Shown: positions 49,904 to 61,076, numbered from the stretch's first letter. The stretch is DNA of 64,000 nucleotides from Tremella fuciformis (GCA_032768795.1 CP136499.1:558001-622000), one strand, 5' to 3'. Notes: generated from the letters alone by a model not told the origin. Translations and numbers: made by a program.

Positions 49904-50306
49904 TGTTTGAGCTACGATAGCTTCTGCTGCCGTTACAACAGAGCGGTACAGCCCTACCGGCAACGGCTTTGGTACCGCGGCTGCAGCTGCAGCGGGAGCG
50001 GGACCGAGGGGGCGAGTAGAGGTGGTGGCGGCGGCGGATGAAGTCCGAGAACAGTAGGCAGAGGGCTGATCGACCGGGCCATGCTCAAGGCTGGGGGAGA
50101 ACCCCTAGTATGAAGCTCGACTCAGAGTGCCGAGATTTGGAATCAAGCTGGGGTGAGGACATGTAGACCGTGAAATCAGTCGTCGCGAAACTGTGACACG
50201 TGACTTGTCGCTGTGTGTGTGTGTTGGGGAGAGGGGGGGGGGGGGGGGGGGCGTTGATCATGTCCTCAACTCGTACAGTATTCGTGTACGCTCCTCTACA
50301 TACTAG
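49904..50306. other. gene-free interval with a 19-base G tract
   Basis: No coding signal. Contains a CTGCAG/GCAGCGGGAG-rich stretch near 49978-50020 and a GTGTGTGTGT run leading to 19 consecutive G at 50233-50251. Confidence 0.5.
50233..50251 (+). repeat. G homopolymer tract (19 G)
   Basis: Nineteen consecutive G after GTTGGGGAGA. Second of three such tracts within 6.4 kb, all with G on the plus strand. Confidence 0.85.
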
Positions 50307-50879
50307 ATGATGTGCTCTTCATCTCAAGCCAATCACGGTCCTGCATCCATAGAGACCATTCGTTACCTTGACGAGTACGAACATCAGCTCTTGGTCGTCG
50401 TCTTGCCCCTGAAGGGCGCTCTCCCCGGTTGGCTGTCGTTGATCAATCGTGCCTCTGCAGTTCCGGTCCCGTCGTCATCATCCAGGAGAGACAGCGAGTC
50501 AGGAGAAGCCGTCGCATCCGCGTCAGGTTCCTCGTCTCCGCCACTCGACCAAGGGCACACCACACCGGGCGCAGATGGTAGGGAATCTGGCTCGCGGACT
50601 CCCGATGCATCCCACGCCTCGAGCCGATCAGATGTGAGGAAGGAGCAGAACGAGGTCAATGGCCGGCACGGAGTGATGCAAAAACCCGGACTCACGGTGT
50701 CTCGCGGCCAAGGTGTAGACCCGACTTCTGGGAACAAGTCTTTGTATCGCTATGGCCGGTACGAAAAAGGAACTCTGGAAGTAGGAAAAGCACTCGTTGC
50801 GCTGAACAGAGTGTGGGTGTTTGTGTTTTGTCGTAATTGTGAGCGGAGAGGTGTGTATGCTGAGATGGTGCAGATATGA
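50307..50879 (+). CDS. hypothetical ORF, Ser-rich
   Basis: 190 codons. The start, MMCSSSQANHGPASIETIRYLDEYEHQLLV, and a hydrophobic stretch LLVVVLPLKGALPGWLSLI look protein-like. The middle is Ser/Asp/Glu-rich and disordered, and the end reads VWVFVFCRNCERRGVYAEM. An overlapping minus-strand frame (50384-50737) competes. Could be an exon of a longer gene. Function unknown. Confidence 0.3.
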   Translation: MMCSSSQANHGPASIETIRYLDEYEHQLLVVVLPLKGALPGWLSLINRASAVPVPSSSSRRDSESGEAVASASGSSSPPLDQGHTTPGADGRESGSRTPDASHASSRSDVRKEQNEVNGRHGVMQKPGLTVSRGQGVDPTSGNKSLYRYGRYEKGTLEVGKALVALNRVWVFVFCRNCERRGVYAEMVQI

Positions 50880-51035
50880 ACGATGGGTGGAGGAGCAGCC
50901 AGTACTCTGTCGGTCTCTCCTACAGGCGTAAGTGCTGTTTGCATCCACTTGAAAACGCACCGGCATCCCCACTTTCCTCACTGCTCTGCGGCCTACCCAC
51001 TCCCCCTACCCCTACAACCGTTCACACTGATGCAT

Positions 51036-51506
51036 AGAATTTTACAAGTCTGTATCGATTTCGCTCTCGAGGACGACTTTGGAGTCCTCAAATCGATGAG
51101 ATATGGCGACCCACATCTGGGTCTCGTGGCCCTGAAGGAGTACACCAAGCCCTCGAAAAGCCGTGATCGACTTGATCTCTTGCTGGAGAGCAAGGGCATT
51201 GGCTCCGATGAGACCCCCAACGAGGAGCCCCAATTCGGGGTGGTAGTGGTTGGGATCGACTTTCCCAGCCCAAGGGAAGGCCCAAACACCCGCGATGACA
51301 GCGGACCCGGCCTCATAGGGAGGTTGAAGAACCGCAATGGCCTGAGGCAGCGGCCTGTCGACCTCCTTGGCGAGTATCATGTGAGCTCGGGCAACACGTT
51401 TGGGACGGCCAGGCATGTCCAGAGCGTCTCGGGGCTGGGAATAGGTTATGGACCGGGACGGTTCGTAAACGTGGGTTTATATCCTCTGTGTTCTGCTCTT
51501 CTCTGA
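51036..51506. other. ambiguous coding interval
   Basis: Both strands are open. Plus reads ILQVCIDFALEDDFGVLKSM...; minus (51416-51042) reads AGSAVIAGVWAFPWAGKVDP and LGLLVGGLIGANALALQQEI, which would be two membrane-like helices. Nothing decides between them. Confidence 0.3.
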
Positions 51507-52002
51507 AAGGACCTTGCCCCATGCGAGCATCTGCGGGTGATTGAGATATTCAGGCCCATCTTGTTGTACAAGCGATCAACAGACACCTCCACTCAGGTTG
51601 CGCTTGACGTCGCGGACAGGAGTCAAACCGAGGTTTCCCGGACGCTGACAGACAGCATCAGTGTACTCAGTGCACGATGGATACCAAATGGCACACGCTT
51701 CCAGAGCCAAACGGCAAGTCTTTACCCTGGTTCAGACGACTGGAATTTCGCGTGCGCAAGACACTCAATGTGTCTCGGGAAGTGACGTGGCGTTACGACA
51801 CGGACTACTGTGAGTTACATCGCCTTTCCTCTGTATGGGCATTCTCCTCGACATGGCTTCGAAAAGATAGTCGCTGACGCCAACAAGTTGGGGATGAATG
51901 GTCGGTTGTTCGTGAACTTGGAATGACAGCTGACAGGAGATCAGCATGTGCGGTTGTCGTGGAGATCCGTAGATCCCACCGTATCGAGATTGGTGGGGGG
52001 GC

Positions 52003-52024
52003 GGGGGGGGGGGGGGGGGGGGGG
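52003..52024 (+). repeat. G homopolymer tract (22 G)
   Basis: Twenty-two consecutive G, preceded by GTGGGGGGGC. The longest of the three G tracts. Confidence 0.85.
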
Positions 52025-52228
52025 AAGAGGAGGGAAGAGGCGGGTCTGCCATCGTGGGGATGGTGTGTAGGTAAATCAGTGTGGTCGATCAGAGCGTATA
52101 CATCATACTCTTACCGTAACGATACCACCAGGTTGTATTCGGCGAAGAGCGACCACACGACATGTCCTACGAGGTATGACAAAAGTCGTCCATCCTCATG
52201 TCTTTATGTACTTTTAAACTGCTCTGCC

Positions 52229-52489
52229 TCAATCCGACTGCGAGACGTCCTCATGCTCCGCCTGTCCGACAACATCTAGCTTCGGCATCGCCTTTGGGAT
52301 GAGAGGCTGAGGTTTGGCCTTCGTCTTCCACTTCTTTCCTCGCGGAATCGTGACAGCTGAGCGTCCCCGCTCGTCTTTGGCTCCGAAGCTGTTGCGCAGT
52401 ATCGCATGGAGCGCTTTGATGGCAAGATTGATCTCGAGCGGGGTCAAGGTTCTCCGTATGTAAACGGCCCAGCGCACCCTAGAAGGCAA
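52229..52489 (-). CDS. fragment of an unknown gene next to the Copia remnant
   Basis: 86 codons on the minus strand ending at 52229, with a plausible protein segment RRTLTPLEINLAIKALHAIL and a basic KKWKTKAKPQ patch. Its upstream side meets the start of the decayed Copia fragment at about 52500-52545, so it may be the 3' end of a host gene broken there. Family unknown. Confidence 0.35.
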   Translation of the reverse strand: MPSRVRWAVYIRRTLTPLEINLAIKALHAILRNSFGAKDERGRSAVTIPRGKKWKTKAKPQPLIPKAMPKLDVVGQAEHEDVSQSD

Positions 52490-52544
52490 AGGGTAGACGC
52501 TGATGGTCTCGCTCGCGTGTAACGCGGTCAGGGCAAAAAAGCTC

Positions 52545-53848
52545 GGATTCGGTCTCTGTCGCCTTGGGTATCTAAGACTGTTGTTGGCAATCTCAGCCGC
52601 CGATCGGATGATCGTCGCACAGGCCGACGTCGAAGGGGCCTACTTGAACAGCCCTATCGACACCGAAGTCTACATTCGCTATCCAGATGGAGTACGGCGG
52701 AGGCCAGGTTGCGACGCCCTGATGCTCTTGAAGAGCCTGTACGGCTGGAAGAAGTCAGCAAGGAACTGGTGGGAGGAAATATGACGGATCTTTCGTCGAC
52801 AGGGCTTCCAGAGGACGAGTGGTGACTGGGGACTGTATGTGCGGCGATCGCAAGGTCGGGCCGTATTCCTATTGTATATCGACGATATCGTGGTGGCTGC
52901 ACCATCGCAGGGGGAGATCGACACCTTGTGGAAAGCCCTAAAGGCCTAATGGACGATCACCGTCATAGGAGACATCGGCACCGTGCTCGGTATGAAGGTA
53001 TCGCAGGACAAGGCTAGACGGACGATCTGGCCGAGTCAGCCCTCATATATCGACAGGGTGCTCGAGCGCTTCCCGGAGCACATCGGCAGACGCTCACGGC
53101 CGACACCGCTGCCACAGGGACCGAGACGAAGAAAGACGACGATGTAGCCGCATTGACGCCTTAACAAGAGCTTGTCGGTTGTCTCTTATGGCTAGCGGGC
53201 TGCACGTGTCCGGACGTCATGTGCCTGGCCTCATACTTCTCCAGGGCCCTCGCGGCACCTACTCGTCAGCATTGGGACCTCGCGCAAGGCGTCCTGACCT
53301 ACCTAGCCCACATACGGTCTGTCGGGCTAAGGCTGGGTGGTGGCGGCGTTGATGGTGAGCTGCAGGGCTGGGCAGATTCAGACTGGGCGGGTTGCAAGGA
53401 CACTCGGAGGTCCACCACAGGCTGATTGATGCAGTTTGGGAGCTCAATGATCACTTGGTCGTCTCGCAGACAGGCCACCGTCTCGGCATCGATGGTTGAG
53501 GCCGAATACATTGCTGTAGCCGAGGCTGCGAAGGAGGCCGTTTGGCTCAGTAATCTGCTCTGTGAGCTGGGATTCGAGCAGAGGTCACCGACGCCGCTCT
53601 CCTGGGACAATCAGGGGTCCATCAGACTCGCAGGACAGCCTGCCACTCAATCTCGGACCAAGCACATCGACGTGAAGCATCATTTGATCCGAGAACTAGT
53701 CGACACAGGCAAGGTGAGTCTGCGGTACGTCAGCTCTGCAGACCAGAAGGCGGATATCCTCACCAAGTCGCTTCCCCCCGCCGCCCACGCGCGTCATTTT
53801 GAAGCCCTCGGTCTGGTGCGTCCGGCTGTCTCTAGCGCGCTATCATGA
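52545..53848 (+). pseudogene. decayed Copia pol fragment (RT and RNase H)
   Basis: Collinear with the 3' third of the Copia-1 frame: RLLLAISAADRMIVAQADVE (52567 on), LLKSLYGWKKSARNWWEE, then stop TGA at about 52782; VLLYIDDIVVAAPSQGEID; stop TAA at 52947; GTVLGMKVSQDKARRTIWPS; a frame change near 53125; GWADSDWAGCKDTRRSTTG; EAEYIAVAEAAKEAVWLSNL; KADILTKSLPPAAHARHFEA. It ends at a stop shortly after, without the 180-residue extension of Copia-1/2. No LTRs found. Clearly older than the two full copies. Confidence 0.9.
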
Positions 53849-54115
53849 ACCTGGCATCTGCGATCGATGATCTAGCGGGCGTTGGCGGGAATGAGAAGGC
53901 ATTGGATGACAAGGTGAGGGTGATACTATTACCTTAGGCACCCCAGTTATGTCTAAGCAGTCAACTAATGGAGGCGCGGTCTCACTAATGCATATTTCTC
54001 TGCGCTGATTTGCTTCCGTCTACGGAAAACGGAAAACGGCAGGGGCCTATCTCGTCTTCTGATCCTCATCTCGCAAGCCTAACTTAACGCGCTCGGTCTA
54101 CTCGTACTCGGTCGC
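53849..54115. other. interval without a supported gene
   Basis: No coding signal. Contains CGGAAAACGGAAAACGG near 54023 and probably the 5' end of the Helitron, whose exact tip I cannot fix. Confidence 0.4.
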
Positions 54116-57100
54116 TTGCTTTACTTCTTACCATCTTTGCGTCGTTCTGATCTCTTATTCATGCTTGCTGTTCCTGTCTGCTCACGCTCAAGGCGGTGCG
54201 CTGCGCCCACTCATGTTGCGTTGCAGCTGTGTCATTTTCAGAAACCCTCCTATCGGCCAGGGTCGTCATCCCTCTTCAAATCCTGCTCTTTCTGCCGTAA
54301 CGCCGAGTCCAGGCGTGCCGCTTCAAAACGTCCAGCACCTCCTCATGCGTCCCCATCCGCAGGCCTCACTCCAAGCACTCAGCGCTCTCGCCACCCGCCA
54401 CCTCGACCCGTATCCCCGAGTCCCCAGCGGCCCGCTCCCCTTCCGTTGTCGCCGTCGGTGCGGGCACAGCCTGCCCGTACCCGCCGTCCCCCTGTACGTC
54501 CGTACGACACTCCCCCCACTCCGAGTCCATCGTCTCCACAGCCTCCTGTGCCGCCGCGGCCACCTCCCACACGGCGCAAGTGCTCAAATTGCAAAAGGAC
54601 TCTCAGCCTGGACGAATTTGTGGATGAGCACGGGAACGTTACCATCGCGCTCACGCGCAGTCCGACACCCGCACCGCACACCCTGCGGCAGCTCTTCCAT
54701 CCCAGGCGGTTCACGATCCCCTCCAGCCTCACGTCTCAGCCGCCCCCTCCACACCCCCACCAGCTCCCTCCCCGCCCGACTCTCCCCTGCCAAATCGCAA
54801 CATTGCGTCCCCGCCCCGCGCATCAAACGCCCTGCGCGACACACCTTTGCTCGATGCAGCCACCCTGTCCACCGAGGATATTTCCACGGTTGACCGGTTT
54901 TACGAGAGGTTGGATGCGATGCGCATGCGCGAGTGTCCGGATTGCCGGGAGCGCTGGTTCGACATTGATGTTTCAAAGGGTGCTTGCCAGCACTGCTATC
55001 GCGCTCGGGACAAGACCCCAGGCAAGTGGACTGCCTCTAATAACATGGATCCAGGTGGGCACGTTGAACTCGTCGCTGCGCAGCGCGTGCTGACCCGCAG
55101 GGCCTGATCTGCGCGCCCTTTGCATCGAGGCTGGCATCGAGCCCCCTCCTGTACCCACCCAGGTTGAGGAAATGCTGTTGTCTCTTGTCCACGTGCAGAT
55201 ACAGATCTGGCGGGTCGGCGGCATGCAGACCAAATACGCCGGTCATACTTGCCTCTTCCCTCGCGATCACGCCACATTTGCGGACCGCCTTCCGTTGCGC
55301 CCGGCCGATCTAGACGTCTTGATTGTGCGGCCCAAAGATGACGCCCTTTCCGCTCGGCTCGCTTCAAACATCGACTTTACCGTGCGCGCGAGGACCGTCC
55401 GCGATAACCTCATGGCGTTGAGGCAATTCCATCCGTCGTATCGGCGGGTCACAGTAGACTTTGACGCCCTCGCACAGCTGCCGGACGACGCCTCGGTCTT
55501 TGACCAGCTGACAGCGGTGCACGATTCACGTGGTACGGAGGAGGCGGCCGCCGCAAGGGCGGAACCCAACGATATTGACCCCGATCATGTACCCGCAGCG
55601 CTCGTGCCAAATCTCCCTCCATTGGCTCCTGAGCTTGACGATATGCGCGGTGCGCTGGCCCAGCTCGTCCCTTGCGATCCGCCCATCGCGGCTCCGCCCT
55701 CCATCGCCGAGGAGGAACCGCCACCCGAACCTCCGCCTGTCCTGACCGCACCGCGATTGCGCTCCACTCCCATCAACGAGTTCGACCAGACTTCGACACA
55801 TCTCATTGATGCATTCCCATTCCTTTCCCCTTCGGGGCGGGCCGATCTCAATGCCGACCGGCGCTTCAAAGTGTCGGAACACCACTACTTCAAGCATCTC
55901 ATGCGATATACCGACGGCCGCTTTGCCAAACATCCTAGATTCCGGTATTACGCTTTCAACTCCATAATGCGACACCGGTCGAGGCGCGCTGCGGCCTACT
56001 TTGTTGGTCGCAATGCCGATGACTCAGCTCTCAGCGCTGCGGATATCAGGGATCTCCTAGAAGACGATGCCTCCCGTCTGGCTGGTCGCGTGTTCCGGAT
56101 GGGTGCGACCCTACGCGGTTCTTCAGCTTACTGGGCGCAGCGCGCACGCGAGCTTCAACAAATGGTTCGTCAGCTTGGGTCGCCGTGCGCATTCTTCACA
56201 CTATCCGCCGCAGATATGCAATGGCCGGGCCTTCAGAGACACATGCCCAATCAACCGTCGTCAGTGGAGGCGGAGCGTGACCGGCAAAGGCGTACCGCGT
56301 CCAATGTCAATGAGAACCCTGCGGTCACCGCATGGTACTTCCAGAAACGCTTCGACGTCTTCTTTGCGACGGTCATCAAACCGCTTTTCGACGTCACCGA
56401 TCACTGGTATCGATTCGAATGGCAGGCAAGGGGTTCAAGCCACGTCCACGGTCTCATTTGGTCGCGCACCGCACCCTCGGCGCAGACAATCGATGACGCC
56501 TTGCCGGAGTCGGCGGATCGCTTCGTGTGCTTCTGGCAACGTCACATGTCAGCCATTAATCCCGGAGCGCACTGGCCGCCCGCCTCGAGACATCCTGCCT
56601 CCCTGACGCGAGCCGACCTATCATTCAGCCCCAAAGAGCTTGCAGAGCTCCTCAACCGCATCCAACGGCACACCGTCTGCAGCGATACCTACTGTCTCCG
56701 CCGCCCAAAAGGTTCCAATGCTGATACGCCTAAAGTCTGCAGATTCCGGTATCCCAAGCCTGTCTTGCGCACCGCAAGCCTGTCGCGCATCGGCCGAACA
56801 TACGAGTTCCGTGCGCAGCGCAATGACCCCCTCCTCAACGAGTACAACCCTGTAATGATATCCGCTTGGCGAGCCAACATGGACATCGCCGCAGTCTCTG
56901 ATCGACACGCCGTTACGACATACATTGCTAAATACGTCAGCAAATGTGAACGCCCATCTGAGAACTTTGTACAGGTGCTATCGGCTACAAGCCGTGCGGT
57001 ATCGGAGAGCGCGGCGGGACGAGTCGTCTTTCAAAAAATGTTAAGCAAACTTCTCACCGAGCGGGATTGGAGTGCACAGGAGGTGTCACATTTCCTCCTC

Positions 57101-59368
57101 GACTGCCCTGCCTTTGGAGCGTCACGTCAGTTCGGCTCGCTTTGTCTAGCGGTGCGCTGGTCACGTCGCCTACGCGATCCCGACTCGAATGATTCGACCG
57201 GAGAAATTGAGGCGGATGATTGGCGCGATCGTTACTACGATCGCCCTCGCGGCGCCCCCTTTGATTCAATCTCTCTCTATCAATGCGTGAAGGAATGGCG
57301 TCCCGCGAGGAGTCGTGGGGATCCGCCGGTGCGCAGGACAGAGGAACGCGTCATCCGGCTGTGGCCCGCCTATTCGCCTCATGACGAGCAGTCCGATGAG
57401 CGCCAGGACTGGTGCCGAGCGAAAGTTCTGCTGCATCATCCGCACCGCAACCCCGACACGCTCGACCTTCGCCAAGACAACGAGCCATGGTCTGTCGTAT
57501 ACAGCCGCTGCGTGGCGGACTGCGACCACGATCACGACGATACTCTCCCCAGCCGGCAGCGCACCGGTGTTGCGGACTCGCTGTCCGAGTCCGAGTTCTC
57601 CGACGGCTCGGCAGAGGAACTACCTCGCGAGATGGAAGACTTTCACTACCTGGCCGCTTTGGGGCCTCGGGGCCAATCTGATTTTGACGATCGCCTGTCT
57701 CGTTTGGGGAGGCGTGATCTGGACATCACACATGATTGGGCGGAGGATACCAACAGTTGGACGCTGTCGGGCTTGGAGTCGCGATGCGCTTATCTTGCCG
57801 AAGCCATCGCCTCTGTACGTCGCCTTTCCCTCCGTCGTCATATGCCTGACAAGCAGAGCGGCACGCTCGATGCGGACCGCGACCAGCGCATCGACCCCGA
57901 CGCGTTAAATGATGATCAGCGCCGCGTGTATCTCAAAGTCACACGTCACCATCATGCTCTTGTGGACGGACTTGCCCCTCTGCCATTCCTTCTCAACATC
58001 GACGGCACCGCAGGCACCGGCAAATCGTTCCTCATTGATGCCATATCCCAGTTTCTGAGCGACTCCCCGCTGGCCAGCACGCGCCCGATCTTGCGTCGCC
58101 TGGCCCCTACCGGCGTTGCGGCTTTCAACATCAACGGTGAAACCTACCACTCCGCCCTTGCGCTTCGCCCAAACCCATCGACATCCGGCCTTTTCGGGGA
58201 GGTCGCTCCAAGCCGGCTTGCCGCCCTCCAGGAGTCTTGGGGTGCAGTCCGCTACCTCATCATTGACGAGAAGAGCATGATCGGCACGCTCGGCCTAGCT
58301 CAGATTGATCGTCGCCTCGCCCAGATCTTTCCTGCCGCTGCGCACCCTTTCGGCGGTCTCTCTGTCCTCCTGTTTGGCGACTTCGCTCAATTGCCTCCGG
58401 TTGGCGACACGCCTATGTACTCGCGCAACCAAGGCTCCGCTATTGGCGATCTGGCCCAAGCAAGGTTTCACGGCCGGCGATGCTTCCCCGCCTTTGCCGA
58501 GAGCATCACACTTGGCCAAATCATGCGTCAGGCGGCCACAGATCCGCAGACCGTCGCGTTCAAAAATGTTCTCCGTCATCTGCGGTGCGGCAAGGTCGTC
58601 CCGGATGATTACGCTGTACTCCGCACCAGGAGTTGGGATCAAGTCGGTCTGGCGAACCGCGAATCATTTCGAGACAGCATCCTGCTTGCATCCGATCAAA
58701 CTGTTGATAAAATTAATCACAATACGCTATAGGACACTGGCCGCCCAGTCCTTCTCTGTCCGGCTCGTCACAGCGGGCCCGGAGCGCACCGCGCGTCCTC
58801 TCATGATGCGGAAGACGTGAAAGTCAGCCTCTTCCTCATGAAAGGTGCCAAGGTCATGATCACCCGCAACCTGTGGACGTCCGCAGGCCTCACCAATGGG
58901 ACAATGGCCACCGTTCACGAAATAGGGTTTTCCACTGCTGCACAGCCCGGTCGATCGCTCCCAGACGTCGTCATGTTGGCCTGCCCGGACTATCGCGGTC
59001 CGACAGACTGGCGCACCGCATCCGGCGTGGCGCTTGTCCCAGTCGTTCCCGTCACAGCCACTCGGAAGAAAGAAACAGTCACGTGCTCACGTACACAGTA
59101 CCCTTTGAAGCTAGCCTACGCCATCACCATACACAAATCCCAAGGGATGACCGTCGACAAAGCTCGGATCGATCTCGGCGAGAGCGAGTTTGCGCCCGGC
59201 ATCACGTTCGTTGCGCTGTCCCGAGTCAAGCGCTTAGACGGCATCCTCTTCAACGGCGCCCTTTCATGGGACCGCATCCGGGCCGCGGGCCTGCGTGCGG
59301 AAGAGGATGAAGAAAGACGTCGCGGCCTGTCTTTCAGCGAATTCCCGCGGTACGCACAGTCAGAATGA
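54116..59368 (+). pseudogene. Helitron RepHel (HUH Rep endonuclease plus Pif1-like helicase), one in-frame stop
   Basis: Begins with a Pro/Ser-rich region and a zinc-like CSNCKRTLSLDEF, probably with a frame change near 54645. Next CPDCRERWFDIDVSKGACQH (about 54930); intron 55055-55100; then EEMLLSLVHVQIQIWRVGGM. The Helitron-N/Rep region has the HUH motif SSHVHGLIW (about 56435) and the catalytic tyrosines in YIAKYVSK (about 56920-56945). The helicase has Walker A GTAGTGKS (about 58005), Walker B LIIDEKS, GDFAQLPPVGD and the C-terminal AYAITIHKSQG and FVALSRVKRLDG. The frame is open from 55101 to 59368 except for one TAG at 58730-58732, between Walker B and the C-terminal motifs; the same frame resumes directly (DTGRPVLLCP). 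Inactive unless the stop is read through. Confidence 0.85.
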
Positions 59369-59539
59369 CACAGATACCCTTCCTTTGGATCAAAACGCGG
59401 ACATGTGGCGCTGACGCTTGGCAACCTGACGGCGCTCGCCGCTGCGCTCTCTTACTCATTCTCCTTGACAACGCGCCGTTGTCCTTGACGACGAGGACCA
59501 TGGTCGTCATGGATGTCTGACGCTCATGCAGCATATATG

Positions 59540-59590
59540 ATACTGACGTACCGCGCACTGTCGCACCGCTATCTTTCGCACCGCAACTCT
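59540..59590 (+). promoter_or_regulatory. GCACCGC-rich sequence upstream of the 59617 gene
   Basis: Two perfect GCACCGC copies (59563-59569, 59578-59584) and a near copy (CCGCGCACTG, about 59551) lie within 70 bp upstream of the ATG at 59617, preceded by a TATATGATAC stretch (about 59534). Likely promoter or 5' UTR; a role of the heptamer is inferred. Confidence 0.4.
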
Positions 59591-59616
59591 CTTTATCATC
59601 TTCAAACTCGATCAAC

Positions 59617-59961
59617 ATGTCACTCGTCGTAAGAAACCAGAGGAGTGCCGTCTCAGCTCGCTCAACCAGCGCGTCCGTCGAGCGCCGCTCAGGCGGTGCC
59701 GCACCGCCCCCCCCCTCCGCCGCCCCCGCCGTCCCGTCAGCCGCCTCCCTCTCGCGCTGGAGTCCCAAAACACCGGAAGAAGCGCGAGATATCCTACCGC
59801 CGCACCACTCTGAGGTGAGTTCCCGGCTGCGCGGTGCGCCTCCCACCGCAACGCTGACTTCCCAGGATCTTGATGGGAACCCGTACCATCACCACCACCT
59901 GCTCGCCAACGAAACAAACGGTCGACTGGTTCGTGTATCCCGCATCCCGCCAAATCTGTAA
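59617..59961 (+). CDS. small Helitron-associated protein
   Basis: Two exons: 59617 to about 59815, then from about 59866/59869 to 59961. The intron has donor GTGAGT and acceptor CCCAG and is in frame, so the region reads open either way. About 97 residues if spliced: a Ser/Ala/Pro-rich first half with Arg clusters, then DLDGNPYHHHHLLANETNGR with a His run. No known domain. Same strand and about 250 bp downstream of RepHel. It contains or borders five copies of the Helitron heptamer. Unknown function. Confidence 0.5.
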   Translation: MSLVVRNQRSAVSARSTSASVERRSGGAAPPPPSAAPAVPSAASLSRWSPKTPEEARDILPPHHSEVSSRLRGAPPTATLTSQDLDGNPYHHHHLLANETNGRLVRVSRIPPNL

Positions 59962-60499
59962 TGAATCACCCATTGAGTGAGACTAGCGACGTATCGATGC
60001 GCAGCGCTGACTTCAGGGTGATTGCCGTGGTCCTTCCTTTTCTGGTGGAGCGCAGGCTCATTACGGATCAAGCGTGCCAAGCCGTCATTGACCACATTCG
60101 TGTCGAGCAGCGGAGCAAGGTCGTGATGGACGTGTAGTTTAGGCCTGCACATGCATTGGATAGGCTCGTCCGGCTTCAACGACACGTGTGACGTTCTCCT
60201 ACTCGAGTAGTTAGGGACACACACAACTCTTCCCCGACAATCGTCGCAACGCTCGCCATATGCCGTCAATGCCATCGTTCCCCTTCGGTCGTCTCTTTGC
60301 TGGGAGAGCTCAGGATGACGACACTCGCTGGATCAAGGTCTACAGGTTTTCTTCATACACGTACGGTTCCCGGTATGATCCAGATCGGGCGGAGCATCTT
60401 GACATGTTCGGTGTCTTTCAGGAGCTTGTCATCTCTGCTTGCATGCTCTTTTACCATGAGCCAAAACTACAATGACGCTGGGGCAGCATCTCTGAGCTG
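59962..60499. other. interval without a supported gene
   Basis: Contains a perfect palindrome CTACTCGAGTAG (about 60208-60219). A 71-codon plus-strand frame (60260-60475) has no recognisable domain. Probably the 3' region of the Helitron and its flank. Confidence 0.35.
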
Positions 60500-60722
60500 T
60501 TGTGTCTCACCAACAAAACCGACTACAGCATCCAGGCAAAACTGGGAATCTCGTCGTCCAGCGTGACCCACATCCCCGAGCAGGATCTGGGCAAGCTTCA
60601 AGTTGCCACATCTCCCCATCAGCATCCGGTCAAGCTGGAGGATTCCCGTATTCAAAGAGTTCTCCAAGCTCTACGAGCATTACAAGGCAATGTCGGGGTC
60701 ACAAAAGCGGCAAAAGACGACA
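60500..60722 (+). pseudogene. possible helix-turn-helix fragment of a Tc1/mariner-type transposase
   Basis: The reading SIQAKLGISSSSVTHIPEQD followed by PVKLEDSRIQRVLQALRALQ resembles the N-terminal helix-turn-helix plus linker of Tc1-like transposases. After about 60722 the composition becomes Arg-rich and unlike the family, and no DDE core follows. Low confidence; a chance resemblance is possible. Confidence 0.25.
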
Positions 60723-61076
60723 CTGTCACGATACCTCTCTGTCTCTGTCCAAGTGCCCGTCACTGGGTGACCGAGACTCTTCGACTTCGGCGAGGCTGGG
60801 CGAGACTAGGAGAAGTGGCGAGGGCAAGGGCTCGGAGGACTCGTAGAGTCTCAACGAGTGTCGACGAGGGTAGCCGAGATTGGCTAGACAAGGCGAGGCA
60901 AGGCAAGGTGAACCGACAAGTGCTAGACCTTAGCAGCTGTTGGCGGGACGGAGCGAGAGATTAAGTGAGGGAATAAGTCCCATGCAACTCAATTGCGAGA
61001 GTACTGGAGTTCTACGAGGGCTCTGCGAGCCTTATGTATCCTACAGCCGGTCCCATCGTCTCTGTGAGTCTGTCTC

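Larger units (their letters stand above)
54116..59961 (+). mobile_element. Helitron (ends not resolved)
   Basis: Rolling-circle transposon identified by its RepHel gene. The interval spans the RepHel coding region and a small downstream gene. Terminal signatures (5' TC, 3' hairpin plus CTRR, insertion between A and T) could not be assigned with confidence; a CTACTCGAGTAG palindrome at about 60208-60219 is one candidate near the 3' end. The heptamer GCACCGC occurs 17 times on either strand within this interval by my count. Confidence 0.75.

Noticed and set aside
50384..50737. 117-codon minus-strand frame
   Set aside because: Overlaps the plus-strand frame at 50307-50879 and has no domain; neither can be preferred with confidence, and the plus frame has the more protein-like start.
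55449..55975. Minus-strand frames opposite the Helitron RepHel
   Set aside because: Shadows of the long plus-strand frame in GC-rich sequence; no domain or splice signals.
60208..60219. CTACTCGAGTAG palindrome as the Helitron 3' hairpin
   Set aside because: It has no loop and no clear CTRR plus host T directly after it, and no second copy was available for comparison, so I left the Helitron ends unassigned.
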